Shown piece after piece: positions 1 through 12,800 of a stretch of DNA of 64,000 bases; position 1 is the stretch's first letter, and each line of letters opens with the position of its first letter. The translations under genes were made by a program, and so were the position numbers. The notes beneath the pieces are model-generated. The model had not been told where the DNA came from. It worked only from the letters and a program-made list of their open reading frames with translations, and did not search any database. Origin of the DNA: Cruorifilaria tuberocauda (taxonomy: Eukaryota; Nematoda; Chromadorea; Rhabditida; Onchocercidae). Location: positions 235,033 to 299,032 of the forward strand of contig JABVXU010000034.1 of the NCBI GenBank assembly GCA_013365365.1. Direction: 5' to 3'.

Positions 1-349
1 TAGGAACAGACACCAGTTGGTCCTTGTTTACAAAAATTCAAATGCGATTGTTTTATTTATATGCATAGCACTGCAGCAATAGGGTTTTTCCATTTATTTC
101 GGTCTTTTTTACTTTGCTCGTCTCTAGTCTGAAATTTTTTTTGTGAACGTTATGGATGCTCACTAGGCAATCTCGTAAATGACTCATTTGCGTTACTCAA
201 ATAAGTCTCTTCGTTGTTTTTTCCCAAGAAAGCATGATAGTTGGAACTTTTTGGTTGGATTATCTTGTTTTTTCGTTTGAATTCTAAAAATGTTATTCTC
301 TTCAATCATTAACGATATTTCTTCGATTCTGTACAAATTATATTTTCAG

Positions 350-2941
350 TTGGAAGAATCGAGTGCGAATTATAGAAGGCGATATGCGAAAGTTAAGTGA
401 AAAAGTTAAAGCTGGTCAGTTACCATCTCCAGATTTAGTTGTTTCGGAATTGCTGGGATCTTTCGGTGATAATGAATTATCACCTGAATGCCTCGACAGT
501 ATCACAGATATTTTACGTCCAACCACGATCAGCATTCCTCAGCAATACACTAGTTACATCGGTGAGATTTTCTTTATATTCGCCGAAATCCCAATAACTG
601 GCTTCATTAAAATATTTCAGACAGTCATCCTATGAGTTACTAATACTTTATGACTAAATAAAACTGCCTGCTAAAGAACATAATGTTCCGAAATTGATGT
701 AAATTATATTTGTTGAAATAATAATAATAACATAATATCACAGTTAAAATAATCATGTGGGACATTACGAAAGATTTGTAATCATTTGTAATCAATTATT
801 TACCTGACAGAAATATTTTGAGCTTCTTTTTTGTACTTTTTTTTTCAACTTCTCTTCAGCTCCTATTCAATCAGTCCGTTTACACCAAAAAGTACTGTGC
901 TCTTCTGGTGGTACAAAATATTTTGAACGAGGTTTTCCTGGCCACGGACGATTGGAACCCATTAAATTACAGGATGGCACTTATGCATTACCGTACGTTC
1001 ATTTATGATTCATTAGATTCAATGAATAATTGTGTTTGGGTTAAAGTGAATGTAAAAGTTAAATCAAGATACAAACTTTTCATAGTTTTATTACGCTTCA
1101 CTTAATTGAAATGTGCATATTTCAAAGACTGATTTCTTTCTCATCTCTGATTCACAGAATATTTTCTGGCAGAGTTCGTTGTCTTTTAATTCTCTTTTTT
1201 TTCTATCGATAAGGTAGTGCACGATTACAATTTAGGATAAAAACCCATATAAAGTTCGTTTAATCATTAACTTTGTCTATTTCTTGGCAAGAAATTGAAA
1301 CTAAATTTGTAAACAGAACAAGAAGTAATGGCGGAGTAAGAACTGTTGTGGGAAGATTAGGAATTGGAAAGAAATGAAATAGTATATCCAGTTGAAAGAA
1401 TGATTCGTAACATGTTGGATAAAATCACTCTTGATTTTGATTTTAATTAAAAAATTAATATTTATATTCAGCTCTTATGTTTCAGTGAATGTCCAGAGGC
1501 TTCACAGTTTGATGAAATATATGTAGTTTGTATGCGTTCCGTTTGTGAGCTTGCAAAGCCTAAAGCTGTTTTCAACTTCGAGCATCCAAATTTCGAACGG
1601 AAATCAAACGCCCGAAGTGTATGTATTCAATTCACAGTCGACATGCAATCGGAGGTAAAATTTTGTCATCATGAATTGAGAAATTGCTTCTCAAATAGAC
1701 AGTAATTTTGCTGAATCTCACTGGTGCATATTAGGAATGTTTCAGTCTTAACTACTTATACTCGTAACAGTGAACTCTTGTCTTTCATCCCTTAATATGA
1801 ATTATTGAGCGGGATTTTGAGTGAAATGTAATTAGTCAAATGTAATCAGTGCCTGTTAATTTGTAAAAGGCATTACTAATGCTTGCTCTACATTTTCGCA
1901 TAGAATTATTAGGTACTTATACCTCATGTTCTAATTGTTCTTATGATCATATTGTAATGGTATAGTGTGGCGACATGCTGCATTACAATGCAAATAGTTT
2001 TAGTGATTTCGCAATCGAATATGGCATTTGATATGATAAAATTTATCGTTATAGTAATCGCTTTCAGTTAATGGGATTCGCAGGCTACTTTACTGCACGA
2101 CTTTATAGAAATTGCCAGTTAAGCATTGTTCCACAGACACACACACAAGGCTTAGTTAGTTGGTTTCCTGCACTTATACCACTTCGACGTCTTTATTGTT
2201 TACAGAAGGGTACTGAAGTAAGTCTTTGTTTGATTTTTAGCGTGAATGTAACATAAAAAAGTTAAAAGTAGTTTCTTCCCAGAAAAAATTAATAGATGAA
2301 AGCATTTTTTTAACAGATTTGTATTAAGTATATGTCAGTGAAAAGCATCAACACTTTGAGATTTACATTCAAAGATTTTTAGTTTTTATGATGGAGCGAA
2401 TATGAATTGATGAAGTGTATGAAATCTGGATAGAGCGCTGCGGATGAGAGGTATTAATAATTTGAAGGTATCTAATTTATTTATTGTCAAATTATTTCAG
2501 GTCATCTTTCATGTTGAACGAAAAATTGATACGAGTGGTGTTTGGTATGAATGGTTTTGCGAATTGCAGGTATTTATTTTCCTGACCATTGTTTTTAAAT
2601 TTCTGAATAGAAGTCCAATATATTGTTGCGATATATTGTTCCACCCGTCAATCAGTAGTTTCCAACATATATTGTTTAAAAGAGCTAGAAAATTAACCAG
2701 GGAAGTAACTCGATAGCTGATAATTTATTCTCTTATTAGCTTGACTATAATGATTCTGTTTACCAACTGTGCTCTGAATGTTCAACATATATTATATAGG
2801 AAAGAAATTTCTGTAATTTTTGTACATATACAAAACTCTTAATTATGGTTTTGAACCCACTGTTTAAAGGATATCGATGGAAAGATCAGAACAACGCCAT
2901 TACAAAATAAAGATGGCATGAGCTATTTCATGCGCTTATAG
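350..2941 (+). CDS. prmt-5: PRMT5 protein arginine N-methyltransferase, 3' part (5' exons outside window)
   Basis: Type II arginine methyltransferase, making symmetric dimethylarginine on Sm proteins and histones. Six exons are seen: 350-561, 860-992, 1486-1654, 2068-2217, 2501-2569 and 2870-2941 (TAG). All phases close. The first exon carries the catalytic double-E loop, SELLGSFGDNELSPE, typical of PRMT5. Later exons carry the C-terminal beta-barrel, including LMGFAGYF, a THTQGLVSWFPAL stretch and the final VWYEW, ending near YFMRL. The second exon is read in a different frame from its longest open frame, giving an API...G..YFERGFPG stretch as in the family. The upstream catalytic domain and TIM barrel must lie before base 1, and positions 1-349 look like intron. 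Identity is very secure; only the C-terminal part is present. Confidence 0.93.
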
Positions 2942-3812
2942 GTATCTGATTTACCGATTCCAAGATGTGCGGATGTTGGATGATGTCTCGCTGTTTTGCA
3001 TGAAATATCTTTGTTTAATTTTTGTCACAATTCTGTACAGGCTTTTGAAGTTTTTGGTTCCATACTAATAGCTTTTGAAATGATAAATGATAATTTATGC
3101 TTGTTATTGTTAGTTTCACATTTCATGCTGTTTTAAAAATAAATTATTACTGCGGAAAAATTGTTGCGTTTTGTGAAGAGAATTACCTGTCATGTAGCAG
3201 ATTAAATTTTGATCAATGAGGAGATTTTTCGCTATTTAGAAATAATTGGAAACGATTAATTCTTTACTGAGATTTTGGTAGTTGATGATTCCCGGCTTCG
3301 ACAATGACACTACGCAGTGTTGAAGTGATTTTGAACTAAAAATTTTGGTGTTAAAACTAATTGTTAATTGTCTTTTCATTCATTTAATATTTGTTGCCTT
3401 CTGGCTGGAATGTTTATTCCTCACATATTTTTTAGGTAAGTTTCAGTATGTTTTCTGTTCTTTAATAAAAGTAGTACATTGGTTGTCTGAGGTATGTTCT
3501 TGTGTTTTATAATTCTATTATAGCACTTCACTTTAATCTGTTGGTGTTACAAAGTTTGAGAAAATTGTTTTTTATTTCTGATAGAAGAATAAACAATTCT
3601 GTTTTTATACCTTTTTGGAGAATACAACAAATGAAAAGTGTTTGGAAAATTTCTCTGTACTTATTTAATTACAGTCTTTTTTTAAATCATATTTAATTAT
3701 AGACATATACTAATATTGCAGTATGCGAGGCCTCACTTGTATATAAAATTTTTTCTGTTATATTGGGTTTTATTCTTTCAGATTTTAGAGTTTCCAGGGT
3801 GAAAGATGTTGA
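2942..3812. other. intergenic region PRMT5 to PEX10
   Basis: About 870 bp of AT-rich sequence without a convincing coding frame. The 64-codon open frame at 3502-3696 has no homology I recognise and no supporting splice context. The last part contains a pyrimidine-rich tract and an AG at 3796-3797, 15 nt before the PEX10 start, which could be a trans-splice acceptor. Confidence 0.5.
3138..3143 (+). terminator. AATAAA polyadenylation signal, probably PRMT5
   Basis: An AATAAA hexamer lies about 200 bp after the PRMT5 stop, on the same strand, in otherwise non-coding AT-rich sequence. Confidence 0.45.
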
Positions 3813-6145
3813 ATGAATAGTTTCACAGCTGATTTAAGTGAAATATTACTCGCTGAACGTCGTGACGAAGGAGAAATTGATTATTTAGCAAGAGAACTAT
3901 CACACATTATCAAAGTATACGTTCCAATTGCTTAAAATTAGATAAAATAAGAGTTAGAATTCGCCACAACATTTATTTTACTTTCTAGTAAGGAAGGCTT
4001 TTCATGAACATATTAAACATTAGATTTTTTTTGATGCTTCTTTAATGAATGGATTTATTTAATTTTTTCCTCGATTGGAGGAATCATTTACTGCGAGTTT
4101 GACTGTACATGTTTACTTTGGTTCATTGCAAACTATTATTTTGTAGAGTTATTTTTTCCAAATCATTATTATTTTTCTTTAATCAGATGAATATTTTTTA
4201 GCATCTACTAGGTCCCCGATTCTGGATTTCGTATTGGAATTATTATCCAATTTTAGCAAGTGCCTTGTATTATACTGTTACTTTCTTATCAGGTAAAAGT
4301 TCTTAAGTTAATATTATTTGGTATGGTAGTTGTGTTATTTCATTTCTTCTGTTAGTTTTGTAATGTCAGTTTTCTTTTATTTAATTCAAATTTCGAAGAC
4401 TCTTAACTTTTTGTATAAATTATTTTAAATAAGCGTATGTTAATATACAAAAATTATTCCAAGAAACCTCGAGTTGTCCATTTTCTAGTTTTTCTTGACT
4501 TCAGTGTTGTTTATATCTGATCACATTGACTTTATAGCATAGAAGATACTTTGTATTAACATTTCAGGAGAATTTTTGTAGATTGCTTGTTGGACATGTT
4601 TTTTTGTCGTAATTCTACTCTACTTAGATCTAGTTGACCTCGATTGAGAAAATATTATTTGAAATGATTTTCACGAGTTCAAATTAATTTTAAACAAAAA
4701 TCAGTCATATAATTTGAATATCTTAGAATTTACAGCAGTGCAAACAGTCGGGGAAGAGTACATCTCGATTCTACCATTGGTATCAGTTCAACAGCGCAAA
4801 GTGCCACGCTTCACACGTCGTTTGATTTTTATTTTCCTCTTTACTGTGGCGCCATTCTTGGCCGAAAAGATCCTCGAAAGAATTAAAACAAATTTGGAAA
4901 CTTCACTGATTGCTAGCGAAACACGTCACCTTGATAGAAAACAAAGAAATCTTCGTAAAACTCTACTCAGTCTTGTTTTCTCAATTAGGTTACCTGTTCA
5001 AGATCAGTCGTTTGTAGTTATATTTATTGTACAGATTAAGAAAATTTCATGCATAATTTATTCGTAGTTCTCTGCTCCAAATAATTTATAGGAAATAGAA
5101 TTAGACAACAGATAGTATCATTTTCAGATATAGTGGTATTCCAGCGCTGTACCGCTTAAATTTAGCATTATTTTATTTTTTTGGAACCTATTACTATATT
5201 TCAAAGCGTTTTGTCGGTTTACAGTACATTTCATTTCGGGCGCAGTCCAATTACCAGGTGCCTTGCGCATTTCATCGATTTAAATTCGTATTGACGAAGT
5301 GACTTCATATAATCAAATTTCGGTATCCTACTGAGATTAGGAACTTGATAAATTATCATACATTGTCGATTTTGCTGGCAGAAAGAAAAATTAAGCGATG
5401 TAGTTTTATACGCATGTTTCAAAAGACCGTCATTTTCAGAAATGTAGAGTTTTTAAAAAATCCCGAATTCTTACTGCCTACGTACTAGATTAGAACATCA
5501 AATGAATAATGCAAAACTGTCGAGTAACGGTTTGCAGAGTTTATCCTATTTCCGTTTCTTTGGAGCAATAAACATTGCACAAATTATTTCGAGTGCAGTA
5601 ATTTGGATTAGAGATGAACTGAGAAGGCGGTGGAGTGAAGAAGCAACTGCTGAATTTAAGATTTTATCTGAATCCGAAATATCGGACGAAAACAAAGATC
5701 CAGTAAATTACTTTATACATTATAATGATGTTCTTTTCGACACTTAAGTAAATATGTCGTGTAATTTATGTATAAATATTAGTTATTTGAGTCTGTTGGA
5801 TTTCTTCGAGGAAGAAGCTAGTGCTGAAATTTCATAATCACTTTAAAAATAATTTACTTTTCATACAATTATATACATTTTTTTAATTAAGTAATTTCAC
5901 TTGCTATAGCAAGCATGTTATCAATGTAACAATTCTTTTTGTAGCTCCCATACGATTCATTCCGGTGCTCACTTTGTTGGCAATACAATAAGCCACCAGT
6001 TTGTATTCCTTGCGGACATCTGTTTTGTTGGAGTTGCATTTCAAAGCACATCAAGTTCACTGCCACTAACAGTGAGTTAGTACTTTGCCCACAGTGTCGA
6101 GAAGAATTTCATCAAAGTCGGGTGGTACCACTACTGAATTTATAA
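3813..6145 (+). CDS. prx-10: PEX10-type peroxisome biogenesis RING E3 ligase
   Basis: Integral peroxisomal membrane ubiquitin ligase, acting with PEX2 and PEX12 to ubiquitinate the import receptor PEX5. Six exons close in frame: 3813-3914, 4202-4292, 4736-4988, 5128-5257, 5538-5702 and 5945-6145, giving 313 aa, close to the family size of about 325. The Pex2/Pex12-type N-terminal domain shows the PEX10 signature VQTVGEEYISIL (exon 3) and hydrophobic membrane segments. The last exon is a C3HC4 RING: C-x2-C, then CIPCGHLFCWSC, then CPQC, followed by a short tail. The start ATG follows an acceptor-like TTTCCAG by 15 nt. WARS2 begins 179 bp downstream on the same strand, suggesting an operon. Confidence 0.92.
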
Positions 6146-6324
6146 TCGGTCGGCATTTTTTTTGTGATTTTTATTTATAGCAAGTAAAACTACTTTCCTC
6201 CATGTTTCATAAGGTTCTCAATAACTGATTTTCTTCTGAAAAAGATGAAAAACTGGTTTTTTATTTTTATCCTACACACTTTGCTGCCATTTCAATCTAC
6301 TAGTCTTTTAACCTTTTTAAGGCG
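6146..6324 (+). promoter_or_regulatory. short intercistronic region with candidate SL2-type acceptor
   Basis: Only 179 bp separate the PEX10 stop from the next ATG on the same strand. The gap is rich in T tracts, I see no AATAAA, and it ends in a CTTTTTAAG acceptor-like sequence 3 nt before the ATG at 6325. This matches the spacing and U-rich content of nematode operon junctions. It is an inference and needs transcript data. Confidence 0.4.
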
Positions 6325-9077
6325 ATGATTATGAATGTTTCTGCTATGATTTTGAAAAAACTATCATGCGAAAATAAATGGATATTTGAAAAAGGAATTT
6401 TTCGATTTTCATCAGTTAAAACAAAGTCGGAAAATAAACATTTATCAGTAATTTACGTCTCTGGTATCCAGCCAACTGGAGTTCCGCATCTGGGTAATTA
6501 TTTTGGCTTCATCCGGCATTGGATCAGTTTACAAAATGTTTGTTTTTTTACATGCATTTAGCTAGTTTATTTATGATATAAATTTTTTATCCCTTTGGAG
6601 TTTTGCAAATCGGTAAATTCCTCAAGAAATATTGGTTATGGTAGAAAGTTGCAAACTTCATAAAAATACAAACAAGTAACCAATTTTTTTCAGAATAATT
6701 GCTCAAAACAAATGTATCTTTCTATTGCTGATTACCATTCGATTTCAATGGGTTTCGTTGATCCTCTAGAAGTGAGCTAATTGTTTGACGAATTTACACC
6801 TAAGAGAATCATATGCGAACTATTTTTGCTGAGTTTTTTAGATAACGTGAAATTTTAAACTCTGTGATTATTATAATTACAAGGATCTTTTGGTAAGAAT
6901 CCTTTGCCTCAACTTTTTTTGATCGTATCCTTCATGCTTTTAAACTTCTCTTCTAAATAAAGTGAGCGAATTGTGCACCGTTTGCTAAAATTTAGATATC
7001 TTTTATCTCGTGTTCAATTCTTATTGAAATGAATGCGATTGCCAATCAGAACCACCAGTGTTTAACAGTTTTATCATTCTGCCTATCCACGTCATATTTC
7101 TCACTGGATTGCTCGAACTACTGGAACAATACAGCATGTGTCAATGCTGTCGCATGTTTGTGCTGGACAACATTAGTCTCTCAAAGATACTTATTAATCT
7201 TTGAAAGATGCAAGATGGCTTCCATATGAACTATTGAAATTTGTATAAGATTTGCAGATGAGAAATAACATTTTAAAAATGGCTGCCAGTTTGTTAGCTT
7301 GTGGATTGGATCCGGAAAAGACAGTTTTGTTCCAGCAGAGTAGAGTGACGTATCATGCTAACTTGATGTATATACTAGGAAGCTTACAGACAGTTGCCAG
7401 ACTTACTCGAATGCCACAATATAAGGATAAAGCTGCTATGTTCGTTTTCGTTTTCTTGAATATAATTTCAGGTTTTTCGATTACGTTCTTCTTGACTTAT
7501 ACTGGATTCTATTTTTTTAGAAATGGCTATTACATTCTTAACTTCACTTCCCTCTGCAAAATGTGAAAAAGTAAATTGTGATATGCTTCTGAAAAAGTCA
7601 TAACATCCGTCCTGTACACTGTTTTTTGTCAGATCAGTAGTATGCAGTTGTGGACATATTTTTTCTAAACATTTTTTGTCTATCCAGCAATAGGTATAGA
7701 TTTTCTTAGAATAAATATAATCTTTTAACAGTGGTTAATTTTATATAGATTTATCATATAGATCTATAACAACTGTTATTCGGACTTAATTTTTCATCAT
7801 TCCAGAAAGCATTCCTATCCATTTGTTTGATTAAATTTTTTCACTGCAGATTCAAGCAGGGTAACGTTCCTGTGAATTTGCAATTATATCCTATTCTACA
7901 AGCAGCTGATGTATTACTGTATAAAGGAACTCATGTACCAGTTGGCGAAGATCAGACTCAACACCTGCTTCTGATGAGAGATTTGGCTGCCAAATGCAAT
8001 GCCGCTCTTCACTGTGATTTTTTTCCAGTTCCGATTCAGGTAAATTTAATTATTTTGCCTTTAGATGGAATAATTTAAGTTCGTAAGTTGTTGATTGTCT
8101 CAGTAAGTTATTCAGAAGGATATTCTTCATATCACTAGGTTCATGAAATAATCCGGTGTATTTTTTTATTGCGGTAGTTTTCAATGGAAGCATTAGAAAT
8201 CAGCTGAATAATGGAAGAGGAAAACACTTTATTAGTTGATTTATGATAGAACTTTACATCGCCTTTTTAAAGTTCTGCAGTAGTTTAGATTTCAGATAAG
8301 TGCTAAATGTTCACGTTTAAAAAGCTTGCAAAATTCAACAAAAAAAATGAGTAAATCGGTTGGTAACGAACGATCACGTATTCTAATCAGTGACACAAAA
8401 CAAATAATTGTCGAAAAGTGTGCAAAAGCCTTGAGTGATTCACAATCCAATATTACTTACGAACCGGAAAAGCGTCCTGCAATCAGTAATTTAGTGAGTT
8501 TTGCTTTCATTTTTAGAAATGTATTGCAGATTTTAGAAATGTATTGCAAATTGTTTTATCATGTAAAGAGGAAAAACGCTGCTTCAATAGAGATCTATTC
8601 TTCAAAAATAATACTTGGAAATATTTCTGACTGTTTTTATCAGATGATCCATGAATCTCGCCATCAATTGCATGGAAGACTTGCTAATGTTATAAATTTC
8701 TAGAATAAATATCTAGTGATAAATACGATATTCCGCGTTGAGCATTTTTCCGATCTTATACATTGCAGGTAACCCTTTATTCCTTAACGACTGGTTTGAG
8801 TATCGAAAATGTAATTGAAGAATGCGCCAGTTTGGATACGAAACAATTCAAATCATGTTTGGCGGAGAAAATTGATGCCCACATTGCTCCATTTCGAGAG
8901 AAATATGAAAGTCTACTCCAAAAGCCACAGCTAATTCGAGATATCCTAATGTTTGGTACTCAGAGAGCTGATGAAAAGGCGCAAGAAACAATGGCAGAAT
9001 TGAGGGAACTGTTAGGTTTTAACTTGTACCACCAAATAGACAACCGTCGTCATTATGGTAATAGTTTGAGTGTATAA
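6325..9077 (+). CDS. wars-2: mitochondrial tryptophanyl-tRNA synthetase
   Basis: Class I aminoacyl-tRNA synthetase charging mitochondrial tRNA-Trp. Exons are 6325-6537, 6694-6771, 7258-7439, 7850-8039, 8296-8493 and 8769-9077, with all phases closing to 389 aa. Motifs in order: a basic Ser/Phe-rich N terminus fitting a mitochondrial targeting peptide (about residues 1-45); [13 protein letters not shown] with the HIGH-class motif; the Trp-binding region LQAADVLLY and VGEDQTQH; and KMSKS in exon 5. The C terminus ([13 protein letters not shown]) matches bacterial-type TrpRS, so this is the organellar and not the cytosolic enzyme. The donor after exon 3 (AT|GTTCGT) is weak, so that boundary is the least certain. 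A second ATG two codons in is an equally possible start. Confidence 0.93.
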
Positions 9078-9868
9078 GGTTGAGCATGATCATTGTACTG
9101 TCATTGAATCTTTTATAACATATAATGAAGTGCTAGAACAGCTGAAAATGTTTAGTCTTCCATTAACGCTCCTTAAATTGTCATTTGGTTTGCACATTTT
9201 ATATTACTTTTTTATATTTATTAATGATATATTCATTTTAATTGTAGCGTATAGCTTATAGCAATTTGTTCACAAAACATTGTTTGATAAAATATTCTCT
9301 GATCTTATCTTGTGGAACTGTTGACAGTCAGGTAGTGAACATTGCAACAATTAGAATAATTAGTTTCGTGCTATGATCATTAAGTGCTGCTCTCTAAATG
9401 ACCTGTTTGCTCTGCGAATATCCTGCAAAGATGTTGCCTGATAAATTTCGTTGAATTATGTACAACATGGTCTGCTGTTGTACTTCAAAGCGGCGAAGAA
9501 CCGAGATCGAACTTTAGACATACAATTAAGAGAATTACGTTACTTCTAAATTCTTTTTATAAGAAAGTCTAGCAGACCTGCAGTTTAGTATTCAAGAATT
9601 CTAAAAAAATTAAATTTCAAACAGATTGCTGAAAACTCCTGAAATTTGAACTGAGAAAATTCTTTTCAATTGCACTAATTGTATTAAATGAATTATATTG
9701 GAATCTATTATATTAAGATTCGACGAAGTTTTGTTCGGACATAACGGTATTTTTTAACTGTTTAATCCTACAAATTGTTTAATTGGTTATTTATTTTATT
9801 GCAACAAACAATAAATAATAATTACAATTATTTAGAAATGACAGTGTTTATTGTTGGTTGGTTGATAG
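9078..9868. other. intergenic region WARS2 to Piezo
   Basis: About 790 bp of AT-rich sequence. The 63-codon frame overlapping the WARS2 stop (9070-9261) and the hydrophobic 60-codon frame starting at 9775 show no recognisable domain. The Piezo start ATG at 9869 is immediately preceded by GATAG, a possible trans-splice acceptor. Confidence 0.45.
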
Positions 9869-12800
9869 ATGGCGGAGTCTTTGATTCATTTCGGTTTAAG
9901 ATGTATGATCTATATGATAACAATTGTTATGTTCAGTATCACAACAATTACCATTGATCAGAGTATTTTTGCTCTTATTTATTTTATCCTTTTCACTACA
10001 TATTGCACAATTTTTCAAGTAATCTCTTCTTTTTTAAATTAATTTAAAATGACCTATCACAGCTTAAATATTTTGTTTCTTTATTAGTTATAATTGTCAT
10101 TCAAAATTTCTATCATAAAATTATTCAAACTAAATGATTTTATTTTGATTAAATTTAATTGTAGAGTCTATGCTTATTCATTATTTTCAGTCGATGCTAT
10201 TTACACTTAGTGACAGATAATTGCAAAGCTTTTGATTGTTATTCAACTGAACAGCTAAATTTTTACAACGTGCAAAAACAGAAAGATGATTTCTCTTGAG
10301 CTTAAGACTTGCATTGAGCTAAGAGCACATTTAAAAAGAGAACTATCCGAGAAGCGATAGAATTCAAATAAAATTCATTCTTTGATTAGTCTGCTAATAT
10401 TAATTTTATCCAAAATTTTCAGACATCGATAACCTTTTTCCTGCATCACAGTACTTTTTTCTGGTATATATTGATCACGTTAACATTAACTCATTTGATT
10501 CTGTTAATCGATCGATATATTGCAAAATATGAAATTAATTGTAGCGATATTCTGCTTAGTCCATTAACTATAGAGTATCGAGGTAGGGTTTTCTTAAAAT
10601 CATTCAAGATCGAAAATCATACATAAGTACGGTTTACATAACCGAAATTTACATATTAATACAAACAGGTAGAAGAGAATACTCTCAGGAATTTCCCGTT
10701 TGCTATATTCTTCAAACAGCCAATAAAATCTTGTTTTGCATAAGAAAAGTTGAACGGTTATGGTCAATATGCATAATTTCGTTATTGTAACCGGATTTCC
10801 ATCAGATGAAAGCAACTGGAAAATAATTTCTTTAAAAGAATTATTTAGTTATTTCTTAATGGATGATTTTTAGTTGATTTATAGTGCACAAGAAAATCAT
10901 GAAAATCTTCAAAATCAAATTTGTAGCATATTTAGTTATCATTGAAAATGCAAAAATGTTGTTTGTATTTGTTTCTTTTGTCTTTAGTGCTACCAAATAT
11001 TGTATGGCCCCATGTGACTGTATTCGCACTATTTATGCTAAGCACTCTGTGCGTTTCCATAAATCTCATTTCGTTTAGCTACAAAGGTATCTTTCCTATT
11101 AGGATTTATGCTAATTTTTATCGTCATACGCTGCGAATACCTGTTCAAAGTGTAAAATTAAAAATTTGAACTTCTCATTCTTTTTAGTAAATCTCACACC
11201 ATTTTGTTCCACGTTGATGCAAGAGTTTGGACGAATACTGCTAATTACGTGTTTAAGACTGAGTGATATTTCATGCGCACTTTCACTTGCATTTTGCGCT
11301 ATTCACAGAGTAAGTTTGTTAACAATATTGAAAAATAGCACCACATTAGCATAATTTTATAGCATAAGATAATTTCTAATGTCTAAGCCTTCTACTTTGT
11401 TCTACTCTTGATCTATTTTTAACCTGAAGTAACATATTTATTCTAGTTACATATCACTTTTATTATTCTATTTATTTTCGTATAACGTATATATCAAACG
11501 ATAAGCAAATTTAATTCGAAATTAATTTCCATTGAAAATGAATAGAAATTTGATTGCAGGTATCACTCATTGCTTTACCTATGCTCCTTGTTGCAATACT
11601 ATTATTCATTCCATTTCTAACAACAATTAAAAGAATTACCTGTATCCTTATTACCTATTATGTATTAGCTATTACCATTTTTAAGCTAATATTTGATGCA
11701 TATAAAGGATTCATCGATTATCCGAATTTTTGCAACACTCCACATCTAATAGAATGGTTGTATTGGATCGGATTGATTTCGGATGATACTAGGCCGGCCT
11801 TGGTTTGTCTTTTCAAGTACTCAATTTTTACTCAGTATTTTTCACATAAGTTAATAATTTTATTAATTGAACTTATGCGTCGTCTTACGTTAATTTGAAT
11901 TCTCACTTCGATAATAAATCGTTTTCAGTCCTTATTTTCCTTAGTATGTTCAGTGGTGGATATAATGATGTTTATATTAAATTTGTATTTTTATTATTTG
12001 TGAATTTCAGGCTCCGATAGTTTGCATATGTGCTCTTACTGTACGATCTTCTCTTCAACATATCAAAAAAATGTATGCGATACATTACAATCACTCATTG
12101 TCAGTTTTACCATTTCCAGACGTAAACTGTAATAACGCCGATAACGGAATAATTTATTTTCTTAAATTTTATGCAAATTTTATCCTATACAAATTTGGTT
12201 ATGAGGTAAATAATATTTAAAATTTTACAACAGTCTTGTTTATATTTAGATATCTTTTTCTATATGCAGTGAAGAGTTTCTCAGCAAAATATTTGAACCG
12301 GAAATTACCTTAACTACAAGATTATTTTGTAAATACCCCATACCCAAATTGAATAATGCAATAAAAAATAATTACTGCAACTGATCAATACAATTCTACG
12401 GAATGAAACTGAGATTGAAAGAATAATGATAACTAGGTAAGGTTCAGTATATGAAATGATTAAATATAATAAAATAATGCCGATACACTAAGAGTAAAGG
12501 TTCATCATAGAATTGATAAAATAATTAATAAATAAGTTGATTACTGCATATGTTGTTTCAAATCAAGATTTGCTTCTGACATATTTAAACTTCAGTTATA
12601 TATGACTCTCGTCCTTCTCTCAGCAGTAATGGCTTCAAATATTATCTCATTATTATCAGTGACAGGCTTGGTGATTTGTTTGCTAATTGATCGATGGCGT
12701 GTTCGACGTATATTTTTAATTTTTGTCTGTTACCATCTAATTGTTCTTGTTTACTCATTGATCTCCTTTATCGGTCCTATACCTGGTAAATGTTATTATG

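Noticed and set aside
818..1105. 95-codon open frame containing MALMHYR, apparently part of PRMT5
   Set aside because: The real exon 860-992 is read one base over, where it gives the family's API...GRLEPIKL sequence and closes phase with both neighbours.
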